This document shows positions 35,261 through 44,668 of a DNA stretch of 64,000 nt, one piece after another (position 1 is the stretch's first letter; each line of letters opens with the position of its first letter). The notes below the pieces were generated by a model. That model was not told the origin of the DNA, did not search any database, and was given only the letters and a program-made list of their open reading frames with translations. The stretch is from Thalassospira profundimaris. Its GTDB lineage: Bacteria; Pseudomonadota; Alphaproteobacteria; Rhodospirillales; Thalassospiraceae. The position numbers and the translations under genes are program-made. The stretch spans positions 62,001 through 126,000 of the forward strand of contig NZ_JPWI01000013.1 in NCBI RefSeq assembly GCF_003326795.1. The letters are read 5' to 3'.

Positions 35261-37537
35261 ATGGCAATGGCGGAAGATCAGAAATACCTTGCGATTGCCC
35301 CACATTTCACCCTGCACACAATTGGCAATCACACCTACTTGCTATTGTCGGAAACCCAAAGTTTTCGCCTGAATGGCGAAAGATACGGGATTTTGTTCCC
35401 CTATCTTGATGGACGTCTGCGCGAGCAGGAGATTATCGCCCGGCTCGGTGATCGCATTCCGCCTGCGGATATATCCGAGATGATCGCGCATATGCGTAAG
35501 CGGGGCTATGTCGTTGCGATTGATCCATGGGCGGATCATGCCCGATCTGCATATTGGAGCGCCAATGTCTTGCAACCTGATGAATGTGAAAGCTTTGCCC
35601 AGTCGGTCAAGCTTGGCGTTGTCGGGCTGGGTCGCGATGGGGCTGCCGGGTCGGTGCAGGCGTCCGAACTTGCCGCGATGCTTATGGCGCAAGGTTTCAG
35701 CATTACCGATTTTAAAAATGCCAATCTGACCATTGTTCTGACCGAAGATTATCTGCAACCGGCACTTTCGGATTTCGCCCGCATGGCGGCCAAAAGCGAA
35801 ATGGCATGGGTGCCGTTCAAGCCAGGTGGATTAAATGCATGGTTTGGGCCCGTCATTGGGGCTGATAGCGGTGCGGGCAATTGTTATTTCTGTCTGGCAA
35901 GGCGACTGGCCGAACATCGTCAGGGCGATACAGTGGCCCCGGCATCACCAGAAGGTGCCCGTCCGGCACGGGCCTTTACCAAGGCCAGTCTGGCGGTTGC
36001 ATTTGGTCGGGCGGCGCTTGAAACGGTGCGTCTGAGTTTTGGCCTGTGCGATGATCTTCGCACGAAGTTGCAGGTCTGGTCGTTAAGCGATGGGGTGAAT
36101 GAGCAGCATGGCGTGCCGTTATTTGCCGATTGTCCCGAACATGCTCTGCAGTCAACACCGCAAACACCCGATCAGATGCATCGACCAATCACCCTGTCAC
36201 GGATCAAAAATCAGGATGGGGCGGATGGCGGTTGGCGGGCGCTGACCCCGGAACAGGCACTGGCCAGACTGGAACCGATTGTCAGCCCCCTGACCGGGAT
36301 TGTTGGCCATCTGCACAAGGCTGATCTGGCGGAGGGGCTGCATGTTTATTCCGCCTCGCAGGGACGCCGGATGTCGATTGATCCACGTCAGAACCGATCG
36401 CTTGGGCGTCCGGGCGGGGCCGCAGGCAAGGGGTTAAGTGACAGTCAGGCCAAGATCAGCTGTCTGGCCGAGGCTGTTGAACGCTATAGTGCGCAATGGT
36501 CGGGCTCTGAACCCCGCCATCAGGCAAGCTGGCGGGAAATTCGCGAACATGCCCCGCATCCAGCTTCGTTTCTGGACTATGCCGCGCAGCAATATCAGAA
36601 CCGCGAAAGCCTGAACCGGAATGCCACCACGATGGCCCGCATTCCCGAACCGTTTGACGAGACAGCGGTGATTGACTGGACCCCGGCCTGGTCGCTGCGG
36701 GATCACGCGCCGCGCTGGGTGCCGACCCGGTTCTGTTATTACGAATATCGGGGTAATGCGCCCGGTGATCATGATTTCTGTATGGCGGATTCAAATGGCT
36801 GTGCGACAGGTGGCAGCATCGAAGAAGCAATCCTGCAGGGGGTGCTTGAACTGGTTGAACGCGATGCGATTTCGATCTGGTGGTATAACCGCCTTGTGCC
36901 AAGGCGCGTATCGCTTGACGGGCTTGATGATGCGTTTATTGCCAATATGCAGGCCCATTACCAGTCACTGGGACGAACGTTCTGGGTGATTGATCTGACC
37001 ACCGATCTTGGGATTCCGGTGATGATTGCTGCATCAGCCAAACAGGATGGCAGCCGGATATTGCTTGGTTTCGGATCACATCTTGACGGGCGGATTGCCG
37101 CTTTGCGTGCCCTGACCGAACTCAACCAGATTTTGATGCATGATGATATCGAGCCCTCAACGATCCAGACCAAGGGCGGGATCGAAGATGCTATGATGGA
37201 ATGGCTGGCAACCGCCAATCTCGCCGACCATCCCTATATTGCCGGGACCGGTGCGGAAAAGTCGGTCGATGATCTTCCAAGCGCCGGGTTTGATACGATT
37301 GATCAGGCAGTCCGGTTTTGTGTCGATCGGATGGCAGAAGAAGGGCTCGATACCATTGTTGTCGATTACAGCCGCCCGGACCTGCCGCTTTCCTGTGTTC
37401 GTGTTGTGGTGCCGGGTCTGCGTCATTTCTGGAACCGCCGTGCGCCGGGACGGCTGTTTGATGCGCCGGTCAAGATGGGCGCACTTGATCACCCCCATAG
37501 CTATGACGATCTGCACCCCTTGGCCTTTTTCCTGTGA
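35261..37537 (+). CDS. Fused E1-like/YcaO azoline-forming cyclodehydratase
   Basis: 758-residue fusion expected to form azolines on Cys/Ser/Thr of the local peptides with ATP. The N-terminal part (about 1-300) resembles TOMM E1-like/RRE scaffolds: KLGVVGLGRDGAAGSV near 115, GNCYFCLARR (CxxC, about 207), and a second half-motif CPEH near 290 where a CxxC is usual. The YcaO domain (about 370-758) has the ATP/Mg motifs GKGLSDSQAKISCLAEAVER and NGCATGGSIEEAILQGVLEL followed by VERDAISIWW. The C-terminus is HPLAFFL instead of the usual PxPxP. The start is ATG 35261 or 35267. SagB follows after 6 bases. Confidence 0.92.
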   Translation: MAMAEDQKYLAIAPHFTLHTIGNHTYLLLSETQSFRLNGERYGILFPYLDGRLREQEIIARLGDRIPPADISEMIAHMRKRGYVVAIDPWADHARSAYWSANVLQPDECESFAQSVKLGVVGLGRDGAAGSVQASELAAMLMAQGFSITDFKNANLTIVLTEDYLQPALSDFARMAAKSEMAWVPFKPGGLNAWFGPVIGADSGAGNCYFCLARRLAEHRQGDTVAPASPEGARPARAFTKASLAVAFGRAALETVRLSFGLCDDLRTKLQVWSLSDGVNEQHGVPLFADCPEHALQSTPQTPDQMHRPITLSRIKNQDGADGGWRALTPEQALARLEPIVSPLTGIVGHLHKADLAEGLHVYSASQGRRMSIDPRQNRSLGRPGGAAGKGLSDSQAKISCLAEAVERYSAQWSGSEPRHQASWREIREHAPHPASFLDYAAQQYQNRESLNRNATTMARIPEPFDETAVIDWTPAWSLRDHAPRWVPTRFCYYEYRGNAPGDHDFCMADSNGCATGGSIEEAILQGVLELVERDAISIWWYNRLVPRRVSLDGLDDAFIANMQAHYQSLGRTFWVIDLTTDLGIPVMIAASAKQDGSRILLGFGSHLDGRIAALRALTELNQILMHDDIEPSTIQTKGGIEDAMMEWLATANLADHPYIAGTGAEKSVDDLPSAGFDTIDQAVRFCVDRMAEEGLDTIVVDYSRPDLPLSCVRVVVPGLRHFWNRRAPGRLFDAPVKMGALDHPHSYDDLHPLAFFL

Positions 37538-37543
37538 GGCGTC

Positions 37544-39046
37544 ATGACTGCGAATGCATCGACTGGATCTGCTTTTTTTGCATCTTCTGACCCCTATCTT
37601 GGTATCGGGCTTGGTCCCCATGTTCGGGCGGTCTCATTCGATGAGACCGGTGGGCGCATGGTGTTGAAAACGGCCTTTGGCGATGAACCGACGCTTTATG
37701 ATCATCCAACCGGTTGGTCAGACCCGCGGTTTGTCGATCTGGTCGCATCCTGGGGTGTCGACAATGGGGTGCCGGTTGCAACGCTCTGTGAACAGATTGG
37801 CGATATCTGCCCCGAACTGAACGAGGAACAGGTTTGGAAAAAGGCCGATCAATTGCTACATGAGCTGGCCAAGGTTCAGGCGTTGCAGTGGTGGTATTGG
37901 CCAGATAAATCTTCTGGTGCGCCGCTGTGTCATATTGAGTCAGGGTCGCGGCTTTATTATACGCCGCTTGAAATCGGGGCGGCGCCCGAGGATGCAGAGA
38001 TTTCGCGCTTTGCCTTTGTTCAGCGCGAAGGCGGCAAGACAGTTCTTGAAAACTGTGAGATCGGTGTGCGGTTGGTGCTTGGTCCGCAGGGTGACGGGTT
38101 GCTGGCCCACATCTTTGGCGATCCGAAGCATGGCAATAGCATGAATTCAGGCGATGAAGGCAAACTGGTCTATCCCGGTTTCTGGCATTTTCTGTGGCGG
38201 TTCGGCTTTTTGCAAAGCCCGTCTCATGACAGTTTTGATCGTCAAAGCTGGGAATTTCATGAACGGCTGTTCCATTCCCGATCCCGCAGTTTTCTGGATC
38301 AGAGAATGATTGGCGGGACCTATCGGTTCAAGGACAAGGTGCCATCCCTGCCCGCGATCAAGGCGCCAATGTCTGCCCACAAGATCGCATTGCCGCGCCC
38401 GGATGACAATTCAGCCGATGCCAAGCATAAGCCGCTGTCGCTTTATGATGTGATGGATGCGCGCAAATCCATCCGCGAACCGGGCGCTCGCCCGCTGAGG
38501 CTTGATGATCTGGGCGGCTTTTTATGGCGGTCTGTTTCTACCCGCAAACATATCAAGCATGGCACGTCGCAGGATTTGCTGGAACGTCCGGTTCCTGCCG
38601 GTGGCGCGATCCACGAGATCGAAATCTATCTGGTCATCAATCGCTGCGATGGTTTGAAACCGGGCATCTATCATTATCAGGGGGCGGAACATGCACTTTA
38701 TGCCTTGCCTGCTCGTGAACAGGTGCGCAAAGCCATCCTTGGTGTGGCAAGCGGTGCTACGGGTCTTGGTTCCAAGTTACCCGATAGTCTGATCGTGATG
38801 GCAAGCCGGATGCCGCGCCTTGGCTGGAAATACCAGAATCTCTGTTATCGGCTTTCGCTGCTTAATGCAGGGGTGATGATGGAAGCCTTCTATCTGGTGG
38901 CAACTGAAATGGGGTTGTCGCCCTGTGCCACCGGAAGCGGCGATAGCGCGCTGTTTGCGCTTGCCACAGGTCTTGGCATCGAGCATGAAACCGCGATTGG
39001 CGAATTCATCCTGAATGGCCCGCCGATCAAGAAATCCTATCACTGA
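37544..39046 (+). CDS. SagB-type azoline dehydrogenase
   Basis: 500-residue protein. The C-terminal half (about 290-500) is a nitroreductase-like FMN domain: SLYDVMDARKSIREPGARPL, LDDLGGFLWRS, GGAIHEIEIYLVINRCDGL, YRLSLLNAGVMMEAFYLVAT and GLSPCATGSGDSALF. The N-terminal half matches the extension common in SagB-type proteins. It should oxidize azolines to azoles using FMN. The gene follows the cyclodehydratase by 6 bases in one operon, completing the minimal TOMM enzyme set. No dedicated protease or ABC exporter is found next to it. Confidence 0.9.
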   Translation: MTANASTGSAFFASSDPYLGIGLGPHVRAVSFDETGGRMVLKTAFGDEPTLYDHPTGWSDPRFVDLVASWGVDNGVPVATLCEQIGDICPELNEEQVWKKADQLLHELAKVQALQWWYWPDKSSGAPLCHIESGSRLYYTPLEIGAAPEDAEISRFAFVQREGGKTVLENCEIGVRLVLGPQGDGLLAHIFGDPKHGNSMNSGDEGKLVYPGFWHFLWRFGFLQSPSHDSFDRQSWEFHERLFHSRSRSFLDQRMIGGTYRFKDKVPSLPAIKAPMSAHKIALPRPDDNSADAKHKPLSLYDVMDARKSIREPGARPLRLDDLGGFLWRSVSTRKHIKHGTSQDLLERPVPAGGAIHEIEIYLVINRCDGLKPGIYHYQGAEHALYALPAREQVRKAILGVASGATGLGSKLPDSLIVMASRMPRLGWKYQNLCYRLSLLNAGVMMEAFYLVATEMGLSPCATGSGDSALFALATGLGIEHETAIGEFILNGPPIKKSYH

Positions 39047-39102
39047 TCCGGGCTGAAGTGATCCGGGGACTGCCGACTTTGGATTTGGTGGGCCAAACAA
39101 AA

Positions 39103-39126
39103 AACCGCCGGGATTGTCCGGCGGCT
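39103..39126. terminator. Terminator between SagB and U32 genes
   Basis: CCGCCGG / CCGGCGG stem with a six-base loop. Read on the minus strand it is followed by TTTTTTG, a good terminator for the U32 gene; it also ends the SagB transcript. Confidence 0.75.
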
Positions 39127-39153
39127 TTGTGTGATCAGCAATCTGAAGAATGC

Positions 39154-40800
39154 TTATTCCGCAGCAATCGTCTTGCCGTCTTTTTCAAGCATCTCGCCCT
39201 GTTTGCGTTTGGCAAGGATTTCGCGTGCCTTGGCATAGGTGTCATCGTGCCAGAAGATCAGGCAACCGTTACAGCCACGGCCACAACAGCCTTTGGTGCC
39301 CACGCGCGGTGTACGGAAAGAACGTTCTTTCTGACGATCATCAAGGGCGGTCTGAAGCGCATCGCGTTTGGCGTCATAGCGGTCTTCATTGCCTTTGCCC
39401 ATCTCGATCTTGTGGCCTTCCTGATCAAGTTTCAGGCGCTGCCATTCGTCTTCCGAAAGGGCTTTTTCCTTGCGTACGATGGTCATCGGAAGCACTTCGC
39501 GACGCAGGAATTCCGGGTCTTCCTGTTCAAACAGCGAGAACGGAAGGCGGATGCGCGGATGGGTGTTGGCGTGGACAGCTTCGCCGACCTTGCCGGTTTT
39601 GGCGTCGATGAATTCATACATGCGGATGAAAATGGTCTGACGCGAGCGCGGCGGGACGATTTCAATCACGTCACCGGGCAGCATGCGGTTTTTGACCGAC
39701 ATGATAAAGGCGTCGTCTTCGACTTCCTCGATCATTCCGGCAAATTCCCAATCCGACACATTGGTGTTGCTGTCATAGCCATGCGCATAGTTGGTCAGAC
39801 GGCCATCATGGAAGGCAAGGGTGTAACCCCGGTTCGGAATGGTCGACAGTTCCTTCATATATTCGTCAGCTGACCAGTTTTCCGGATCCTTGTACCAGTC
39901 ATCAATCGCCATGCGATAGGCACGGGCAACGAGGCCGGCGTAATAGGGACTTTTGCCGCGGCCTTCGACCTTGAGGCTGTCGACGCCGATTTTCAGGTAA
40001 TCTTCAAGCTTCGGCATGATGCAAAGATCACGCGAGTTCAGGATATAGGAGCCGCGCTCGTCTTCCTGAATTTCCATCAGCTCGCCCGGACGCATGTCTT
40101 CTTCAAGGAAGAAGTCAAACATCTCAAGGTTTTCTTCGGTCAGGTTCAGTTCCTTGACCGTGCCGTCCTTGAGCTTCATATGGACTTTGTATTTCCAGCG
40201 GCACGAGTTCGCACAGGCCCCCTGATTGGCGCCACGTTCGGCCATGAAGTTCGACAAAAGGCAACGACCTGAATAGGTCATGCACATCGAACCATGCACA
40301 AAGGCCTCGATCTTGATGTCCTGGCATTTTTCGCGGATTTCGGTCAGCTCGGCATAGGAAACCTCGCGGCCGAGCACCACAAGCTTTGCCCCGATGCTTT
40401 GCCAGAATTTCACCGACTGCCAGGAACAGACATTGGCCTGTGTCGACACATGCAAATCAAGTTCCGGCGCATGTTCACGCACAAACATGAAAACACCGGG
40501 ATCAGCAACGATCAGACCATCCGGACGGACCTTGCGCACGGTATCGACATATTCCGGAAGCTTGTCGATATCCTTGTTATGCGAAAACAGGTTCAGCGTC
40601 AGATAAACGCGCACACCGTGGCTATGGGCAAAGTCGATGCCTTCGACCACGTCTTCAAGCGACAACTGGCTTTTGACACGCAAGGACAGGTCGGGCGTGC
40701 CCATGTAAACGGCGTCTGCACCATAAAGCACAGCCACTTTCAGTTTTTCGAGCGAACCTGCCGGCATCAGCAATTCGGAACGGCGCGATTGATTACTCAT
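39154..40800 (-). CDS. Peptidase U32 family protein (YegQ/TrhP-like)
   Basis: 548-residue U32-family protein. Family features are ELLMPAGSLEKLKVAVLYGADAVY, the signature-like EAFVHGSMCMTYSGRCLLSN, the cluster-binding Cys of CANSCRWKYK, and SLKVEGRGKSPYYAG. The C-terminal tail carries KGCCGRGCNGCLIFWHDD, an extra Cys-rich motif. Members such as TrhP and RlhA act in RNA hydroxylation rather than proteolysis, so the historic peptidase name may mislead. ATG 40800 was chosen because MSNQSRRSELLMPAG matches the family start. The RBS is weak. Confidence 0.9.
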   Translation of the reverse strand: MSNQSRRSELLMPAGSLEKLKVAVLYGADAVYMGTPDLSLRVKSQLSLEDVVEGIDFAHSHGVRVYLTLNLFSHNKDIDKLPEYVDTVRKVRPDGLIVADPGVFMFVREHAPELDLHVSTQANVCSWQSVKFWQSIGAKLVVLGREVSYAELTEIREKCQDIKIEAFVHGSMCMTYSGRCLLSNFMAERGANQGACANSCRWKYKVHMKLKDGTVKELNLTEENLEMFDFFLEEDMRPGELMEIQEDERGSYILNSRDLCIMPKLEDYLKIGVDSLKVEGRGKSPYYAGLVARAYRMAIDDWYKDPENWSADEYMKELSTIPNRGYTLAFHDGRLTNYAHGYDSNTNVSDWEFAGMIEEVEDDAFIMSVKNRMLPGDVIEIVPPRSRQTIFIRMYEFIDAKTGKVGEAVHANTHPRIRLPFSLFEQEDPEFLRREVLPMTIVRKEKALSEDEWQRLKLDQEGHKIEMGKGNEDRYDAKRDALQTALDDRQKERSFRTPRVGTKGCCGRGCNGCLIFWHDDTYAKAREILAKRKQGEMLEKDGKTIAAE

Positions 40801-40929
40801 CACTTGGGTCTTTTCGTCGGTATGCGGGAAATCTCTCTGTCCCGTTTCATATGGGACTTGGCGCGCTTCATAACATGGCGCGACCAGATTTCCGACCAAA
40901 ATCGCATATTCAAGCCCGTTTGCATAGGT

Positions 40930-40971
40930 CGCAGCCCTGCGTACCCGCCATGCCCGGTGCGCAGGGCTGCG
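40930..40971. terminator. Large inverted repeat between thioesterase and U32 genes
   Basis: CGCAGCCCTGCG / CGCAGGGCTGCG, a perfect 12-pair stem with an 18-base spacer, lies downstream of the thioesterase gene. It is probably its terminator, though no T-run follows. Confidence 0.55.
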
Positions 40972-41020
40972 GATTATCGTATGCCGACTGGGGGGGGATT
41001 GCAGCCAGACCGACGCTCAA

Positions 41021-41446
41021 TCAGGCTTTGGAAACCGGATCCTGCGGATCGGGATCAATCGGGCGCGGACGGCCTTCATCGTCAAGGGCGACGAAGGTAA
41101 AGACGCCTTCGGTCACTTTATCAGACGTTTCGGCAAAGCGTGTCTGACGCCAGGCTTCGACATTGATGCGAAGCGATGTGCGCCCGGTATGGATGATTTC
41201 GGTAAAGAACGAAACTTCATCGCCGACATGCACCGGGCGCAGGAACGACATGGTATCGACAAAGACCGTGGCGGTTCTGCCCTTGGCCCGGCGTGCGGCT
41301 GCGGTGCCCGCGGCAAGGTCCATTTGCGACATCAGCCAGCCGCCAAAGATATCGCCGCTCGGATTGGTATCAGAAGGCATTGCAACGGCCCGGACCGAAG
41401 GTTGACGATCGGGAAGGATGTCCGTTGCGGTTTCTTTTGATGTCAT
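41021..41446 (-). CDS. Acyl-CoA thioesterase (YciA-type hotdog fold)
   Basis: Hotdog-fold thioesterase of 141 residues that hydrolyses acyl-CoA. The YciA signature AMPSDTNPSGDIFGGWLMSQMDLAAG (about residues 22-47) is complete, including the Asn and the catalytic Asp on the central helix. VFVDTMSFLRPVHVGDEVSF follows, and EGVFTFVALDDEGRPRPI lies near the end. It is a single gene of general metabolism with no clear functional link to either neighbour. Confidence 0.92.
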   Translation of the reverse strand: MTSKETATDILPDRQPSVRAVAMPSDTNPSGDIFGGWLMSQMDLAAGTAAARRAKGRTATVFVDTMSFLRPVHVGDEVSFFTEIIHTGRTSLRINVEAWRQTRFAETSDKVTEGVFTFVALDDEGRPRPIDPDPQDPVSKA

Positions 41447-41972
41447 TACAGGCGTTCCGAAATGGGTTATTCGCGCAACGTTACTTTAGTTTATCTAATT
41501 AAAGCCAGCGTAAAGTATCGCCAAATCAGGGCTCTACCAGATGTCACGTAGTCTGAAACACAATGCGGACCGGGCCGTTTCAGAGGTGAGTTTCAAGGGG
41601 AATTCAGCCATATTCAGAGCCTGACAAGAATTCGGATTTTTAATCTTGACCAAATGATCAGGATTGGACATGCTGTATCTGTCAGAGAGAGGCATCTGTA
41701 CGTGTAATCAACCGGGGATAACCCCGAAACTATAATCACACGACAGATTAGATACTGGGAAAAGTCCGGCATTGTCCGGACGGATACGCCAAGAATGTCA
41801 GAACAGGAAGACCCAGAGTTGGTCGGGCTCGCCCGTCCGCGCACGCCATAAATCTATCCTGATCCCGTATGCGGGATCGCAGTGCCCGCGCTGGTCAGAC
41901 TGTTTTTGCATTCTTGTTTTGTCTCTCGATGACATCAGGAGAGGACGCCTTTTTGGCAGGGAGACAAAACCA
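41447..41972. promoter_or_regulatory. Long intergenic region with RutR-box-like site at 41646-41661
   Basis: 526 bases between the thioesterase and preT. TTGACCAAATGATCAG at 41646-41661 matches the RutR consensus TTGACCANNTGGTCAA at 12 of 14 defined positions. It is framed by the same C and GG as the site upstream of rutR. TGAAAC (41551) and GTTTCA (41577) form a short inverted repeat. No gene is visible. Confidence 0.6.
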
Positions 41973-43331
41973 ATGACCACCTTGCAGGCCAAGCAAGTTT
42001 CCAAATCCGGTGCCATCCATGGTGGGGCCGGGCACAATGCAGCAGATGACGGTTTTTCCGATCTGCATCCGGCATATTCCACCCTTCAGGCAATGGCAGA
42101 AAGCAATCGTTGCCTCTATTGCTATGACGCCCCTTGTGTCACCGCATGCCCGACATCAATCGACATTCCGACCTTCATCCGCAAGATCAGCACCGGCAAC
42201 CCGGATGGGGCGGCAAAGACCATTTTGTCGGCCAATATCATGGGCGGCACCTGTGCCCGTGCCTGCCCGACCGAAGTTCTGTGCGAACAGGCCTGTGTGC
42301 GCAATGTCGCCGAAGATACCGCCGTTGAAATCGGAAGCCTGCAACGCTTTGCCGTTGATCATCTGATGGCGCGCGATCTGCCCCATCCGTTCAAGCGTGC
42401 GCCGGAAACCGGCAAGAATATTGCCGTGATCGGGGCCGGTCCGGCGGGGCTTTCATGTGCGCACCGTGCCGCTATGCTGGGTCACAATGTGACCGTATTC
42501 GAAGCCAAGGCAAAGCCGGGCGGTCTGAACGAATATGGTCTGGCCGCCTATAAGATGACCAATGATTTCGCCCAGCGCGAAGTTGAATTCCTGCTTGGCA
42601 TCGGCGGCATTCGCATCGAATACGGCAAGGCGCTTGGCAAGGATATCAGCCTTGCTGCCCTTAAGGATTCCTATGACGCGGTATTTGTCGGTGTCGGTCT
42701 TGGATCGACCAACAATCTTGGACTTACGGGCGAAGATTTCCCGGGCGTTGATGACGCGATCAGCTTTATCGAGAAGCTCCGTCAGACCGAACCGAAATCC
42801 GACATGCCGGTTGGCAATAATGTGATTGTCATTGGCGGCGGTAACACCGCAATCGATGCCGCAGTTCAGGCCAAACGCCTTGGTGCCGATGAAGTCACCC
42901 TTGTTTACCGTCGCGGTGCCGAAAACATGTCGGCGACCGAGTTCGAACAGGATCTTGCGAAAACCAACGGTGTTGTCGTTCGCTATTGGGCCAAGCCCGT
43001 TGCGATCAAGGCCAATGGCAAGCTTCAGGGCATGGAGTTCGAGAAAACCGAACTGGATGCCAGCGGCAAGCTGGTTGGAACCGGCGAGACCTTTGAAGTG
43101 CGTGCCGACCAGATTTTGAAAGCCATCGGACAGAAAATCAAAACCGATGACCTTGCCGGAATGGAGATCGCCGGTGGCAAAATCGTGGTCGATGAAAACT
43201 ATCAGACAACAGCCCCGGGCGTGTTCGCCGGTGGGGACTGCATCAAAAGTGGCGAAGACCTGACTGTTCAGTCGGTCGAGGACGGCAAACAGGCCGCCAT
43301 CGCCATCGATGCATTCCTGAAATCCGCTTGA
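41973..43331 (+). CDS. preT: NAD-dependent dihydropyrimidine dehydrogenase subunit PreT
   Basis: Flavin/iron-sulfur subunit of 452 residues of the enzyme that reduces uracil and thymine to dihydropyrimidines. The N-terminal Fe-S part has CLYCYDAPCVTACPTSIDIP and GGTCARACPTEVLCEQACVR. An FAD site GAGPAGLSCAHRAAMLGH is at about 152-170, an NAD(P) site VIGGGNTAIDAAVQAKRLG is at about 288-306, and a closing GVFAGGDCIKSGEDLT is present. ATG 41973 follows GGGAGA. It is the first gene of preT-preA-carbamoylase. Confidence 0.93.
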   Translation: MTTLQAKQVSKSGAIHGGAGHNAADDGFSDLHPAYSTLQAMAESNRCLYCYDAPCVTACPTSIDIPTFIRKISTGNPDGAAKTILSANIMGGTCARACPTEVLCEQACVRNVAEDTAVEIGSLQRFAVDHLMARDLPHPFKRAPETGKNIAVIGAGPAGLSCAHRAAMLGHNVTVFEAKAKPGGLNEYGLAAYKMTNDFAQREVEFLLGIGGIRIEYGKALGKDISLAALKDSYDAVFVGVGLGSTNNLGLTGEDFPGVDDAISFIEKLRQTEPKSDMPVGNNVIVIGGGNTAIDAAVQAKRLGADEVTLVYRRGAENMSATEFEQDLAKTNGVVVRYWAKPVAIKANGKLQGMEFEKTELDASGKLVGTGETFEVRADQILKAIGQKIKTDDLAGMEIAGGKIVVDENYQTTAPGVFAGGDCIKSGEDLTVQSVEDGKQAAIAIDAFLKSA

Positions 43332-43356
43332 ACCGTAGCCAAAGGGAGAGAGAAAA

Positions 43357-44634
43357 ATGGCTGATCTAAGCTGCAAAATCGCCGGAATTGATTCGCTTAA
43401 CCCGTTCTGGCTGGCCTCTGCACCGCCGACCGATAAGAAATACAACGTCGTTCGCGCCTTTGAAGCAGGATGGGGCGGGGTTGTCTGGAAGACGCTGGGC
43501 ATTGATCCGCCCGTGATCAACGTATCGTCGCGTTATGGTGCCCATCATGACCAGAACCGCCGTCTGCTTGGCATCAACAATATCGAACTGATTTCCGACC
43601 GGCCGCTTGCCGTCAACCTTCAGGAAATCCGCGAATGCCGTGCGGAATATCCCGATCATGTCATTATCGGATCGATGATGGCCCCGATCGAGGAGCGCGC
43701 CTGGAAGGACCTTGCCCAGCAGATCGCCGAAAGCGGTGTGCACGGGATCGAACTTAACCTTGGTTGCCCGCATGGCATGTGCGAACGCGGTATGGGCTCG
43801 GCCATTGGTCAGGTGCCTGAAATGGTTGAGCAGGTCACCCGCTGGGTCAAGGAAAGCGTTGATATTCCAGTCTTTACCAAACTGACGCCAAACATCACCA
43901 ATATCCTGTGGTCGGCCGAGGCTGCCTATAAGGGCGGGGCGGATGCGGTATCACTGATTAACACCGTTAACTCGATCATTTCGGTCGATATCGATCAGAT
44001 GGTGCCCGAACCGATGGTCGATGGCAAAGGTACGCATGGCGGTTATTGCGGATCGGCAGTCAAGCCGATTGCACTGAACATGGTTGCTGAAATCGCGCGC
44101 AGCCCGGAAACGAAGAACCTTCACATTTCCGGTATCGGTGGCATCACCACCTGGAAAGATGCGGTCGAATTCATGGCGCTGGGGTCTAACGCGGTTCAGG
44201 TTTGTACCGCTGCGATGATCTATGGCTTCCGTGTGGTCGATGATCTGATCGACGGCATGAGCCAGTGGATGGATGACAAGGGCTACACCAGTGTCGAACA
44301 GTTCACCCGTGCCGCCGTTCCGCAGGTTGCGGACTGGAACGAGCTGAACATGAACTTTGACACCAAGGCCGTGATCAACCCGGATAACTGCATCGAGTGC
44401 GGCCGTTGCCATATCGCATGTGAGGATACCTCACATCAGGCAATCACCATGACCAACAAGCCTGAAGGCGGCCGTCTGTTCGAGGTTGTCGACGAGGAAT
44501 GCGTTGGCTGTAACCTTTGCTATCACATCTGTCCGGTGCCCGATTGCATCACGATGGAACCGGTCAAAACCGACAAGCCGCCAATGACCTGGCCGGAACA
44601 TCCATTGAACCCGATGCGTATGGCTGCGGAATAA
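43357..44634 (+). CDS. preA: NAD-dependent dihydropyrimidine dehydrogenase subunit PreA
   Basis: Catalytic subunit of 425 residues. The dihydroorotate-dehydrogenase-like FMN barrel covers about 1-320 (NPFWLASAPPTDKKYNVVRAF split around the substrate loop; NLGCPHGMCERGMGSAIGQ holds the catalytic Cys; GIGGITTWKDAVEFMALG binds FMN phosphate). A C-terminal two-cluster ferredoxin domain follows (CIECGRCHIACEDTSHQ and CVGCNLCYHICPVPDCI). Together with PreT it performs the first reductive step of pyrimidine breakdown. The RBS AAGGGAGAG is strong. Confidence 0.95.
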   Translation: MADLSCKIAGIDSLNPFWLASAPPTDKKYNVVRAFEAGWGGVVWKTLGIDPPVINVSSRYGAHHDQNRRLLGINNIELISDRPLAVNLQEIRECRAEYPDHVIIGSMMAPIEERAWKDLAQQIAESGVHGIELNLGCPHGMCERGMGSAIGQVPEMVEQVTRWVKESVDIPVFTKLTPNITNILWSAEAAYKGGADAVSLINTVNSIISVDIDQMVPEPMVDGKGTHGGYCGSAVKPIALNMVAEIARSPETKNLHISGIGGITTWKDAVEFMALGSNAVQVCTAAMIYGFRVVDDLIDGMSQWMDDKGYTSVEQFTRAAVPQVADWNELNMNFDTKAVINPDNCIECGRCHIACEDTSHQAITMTNKPEGGRLFEVVDEECVGCNLCYHICPVPDCITMEPVKTDKPPMTWPEHPLNPMRMAAE

Positions 44635-44668
44635 TCCATCAGCGCCACCAACCTAAAAGGATTGAATA

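Noticed and set aside
42453-43520. 355-codon reading antisense to preT/preA
   Set aside because: Opposite to two well-supported enzymes and without family features; a product of codon bias.
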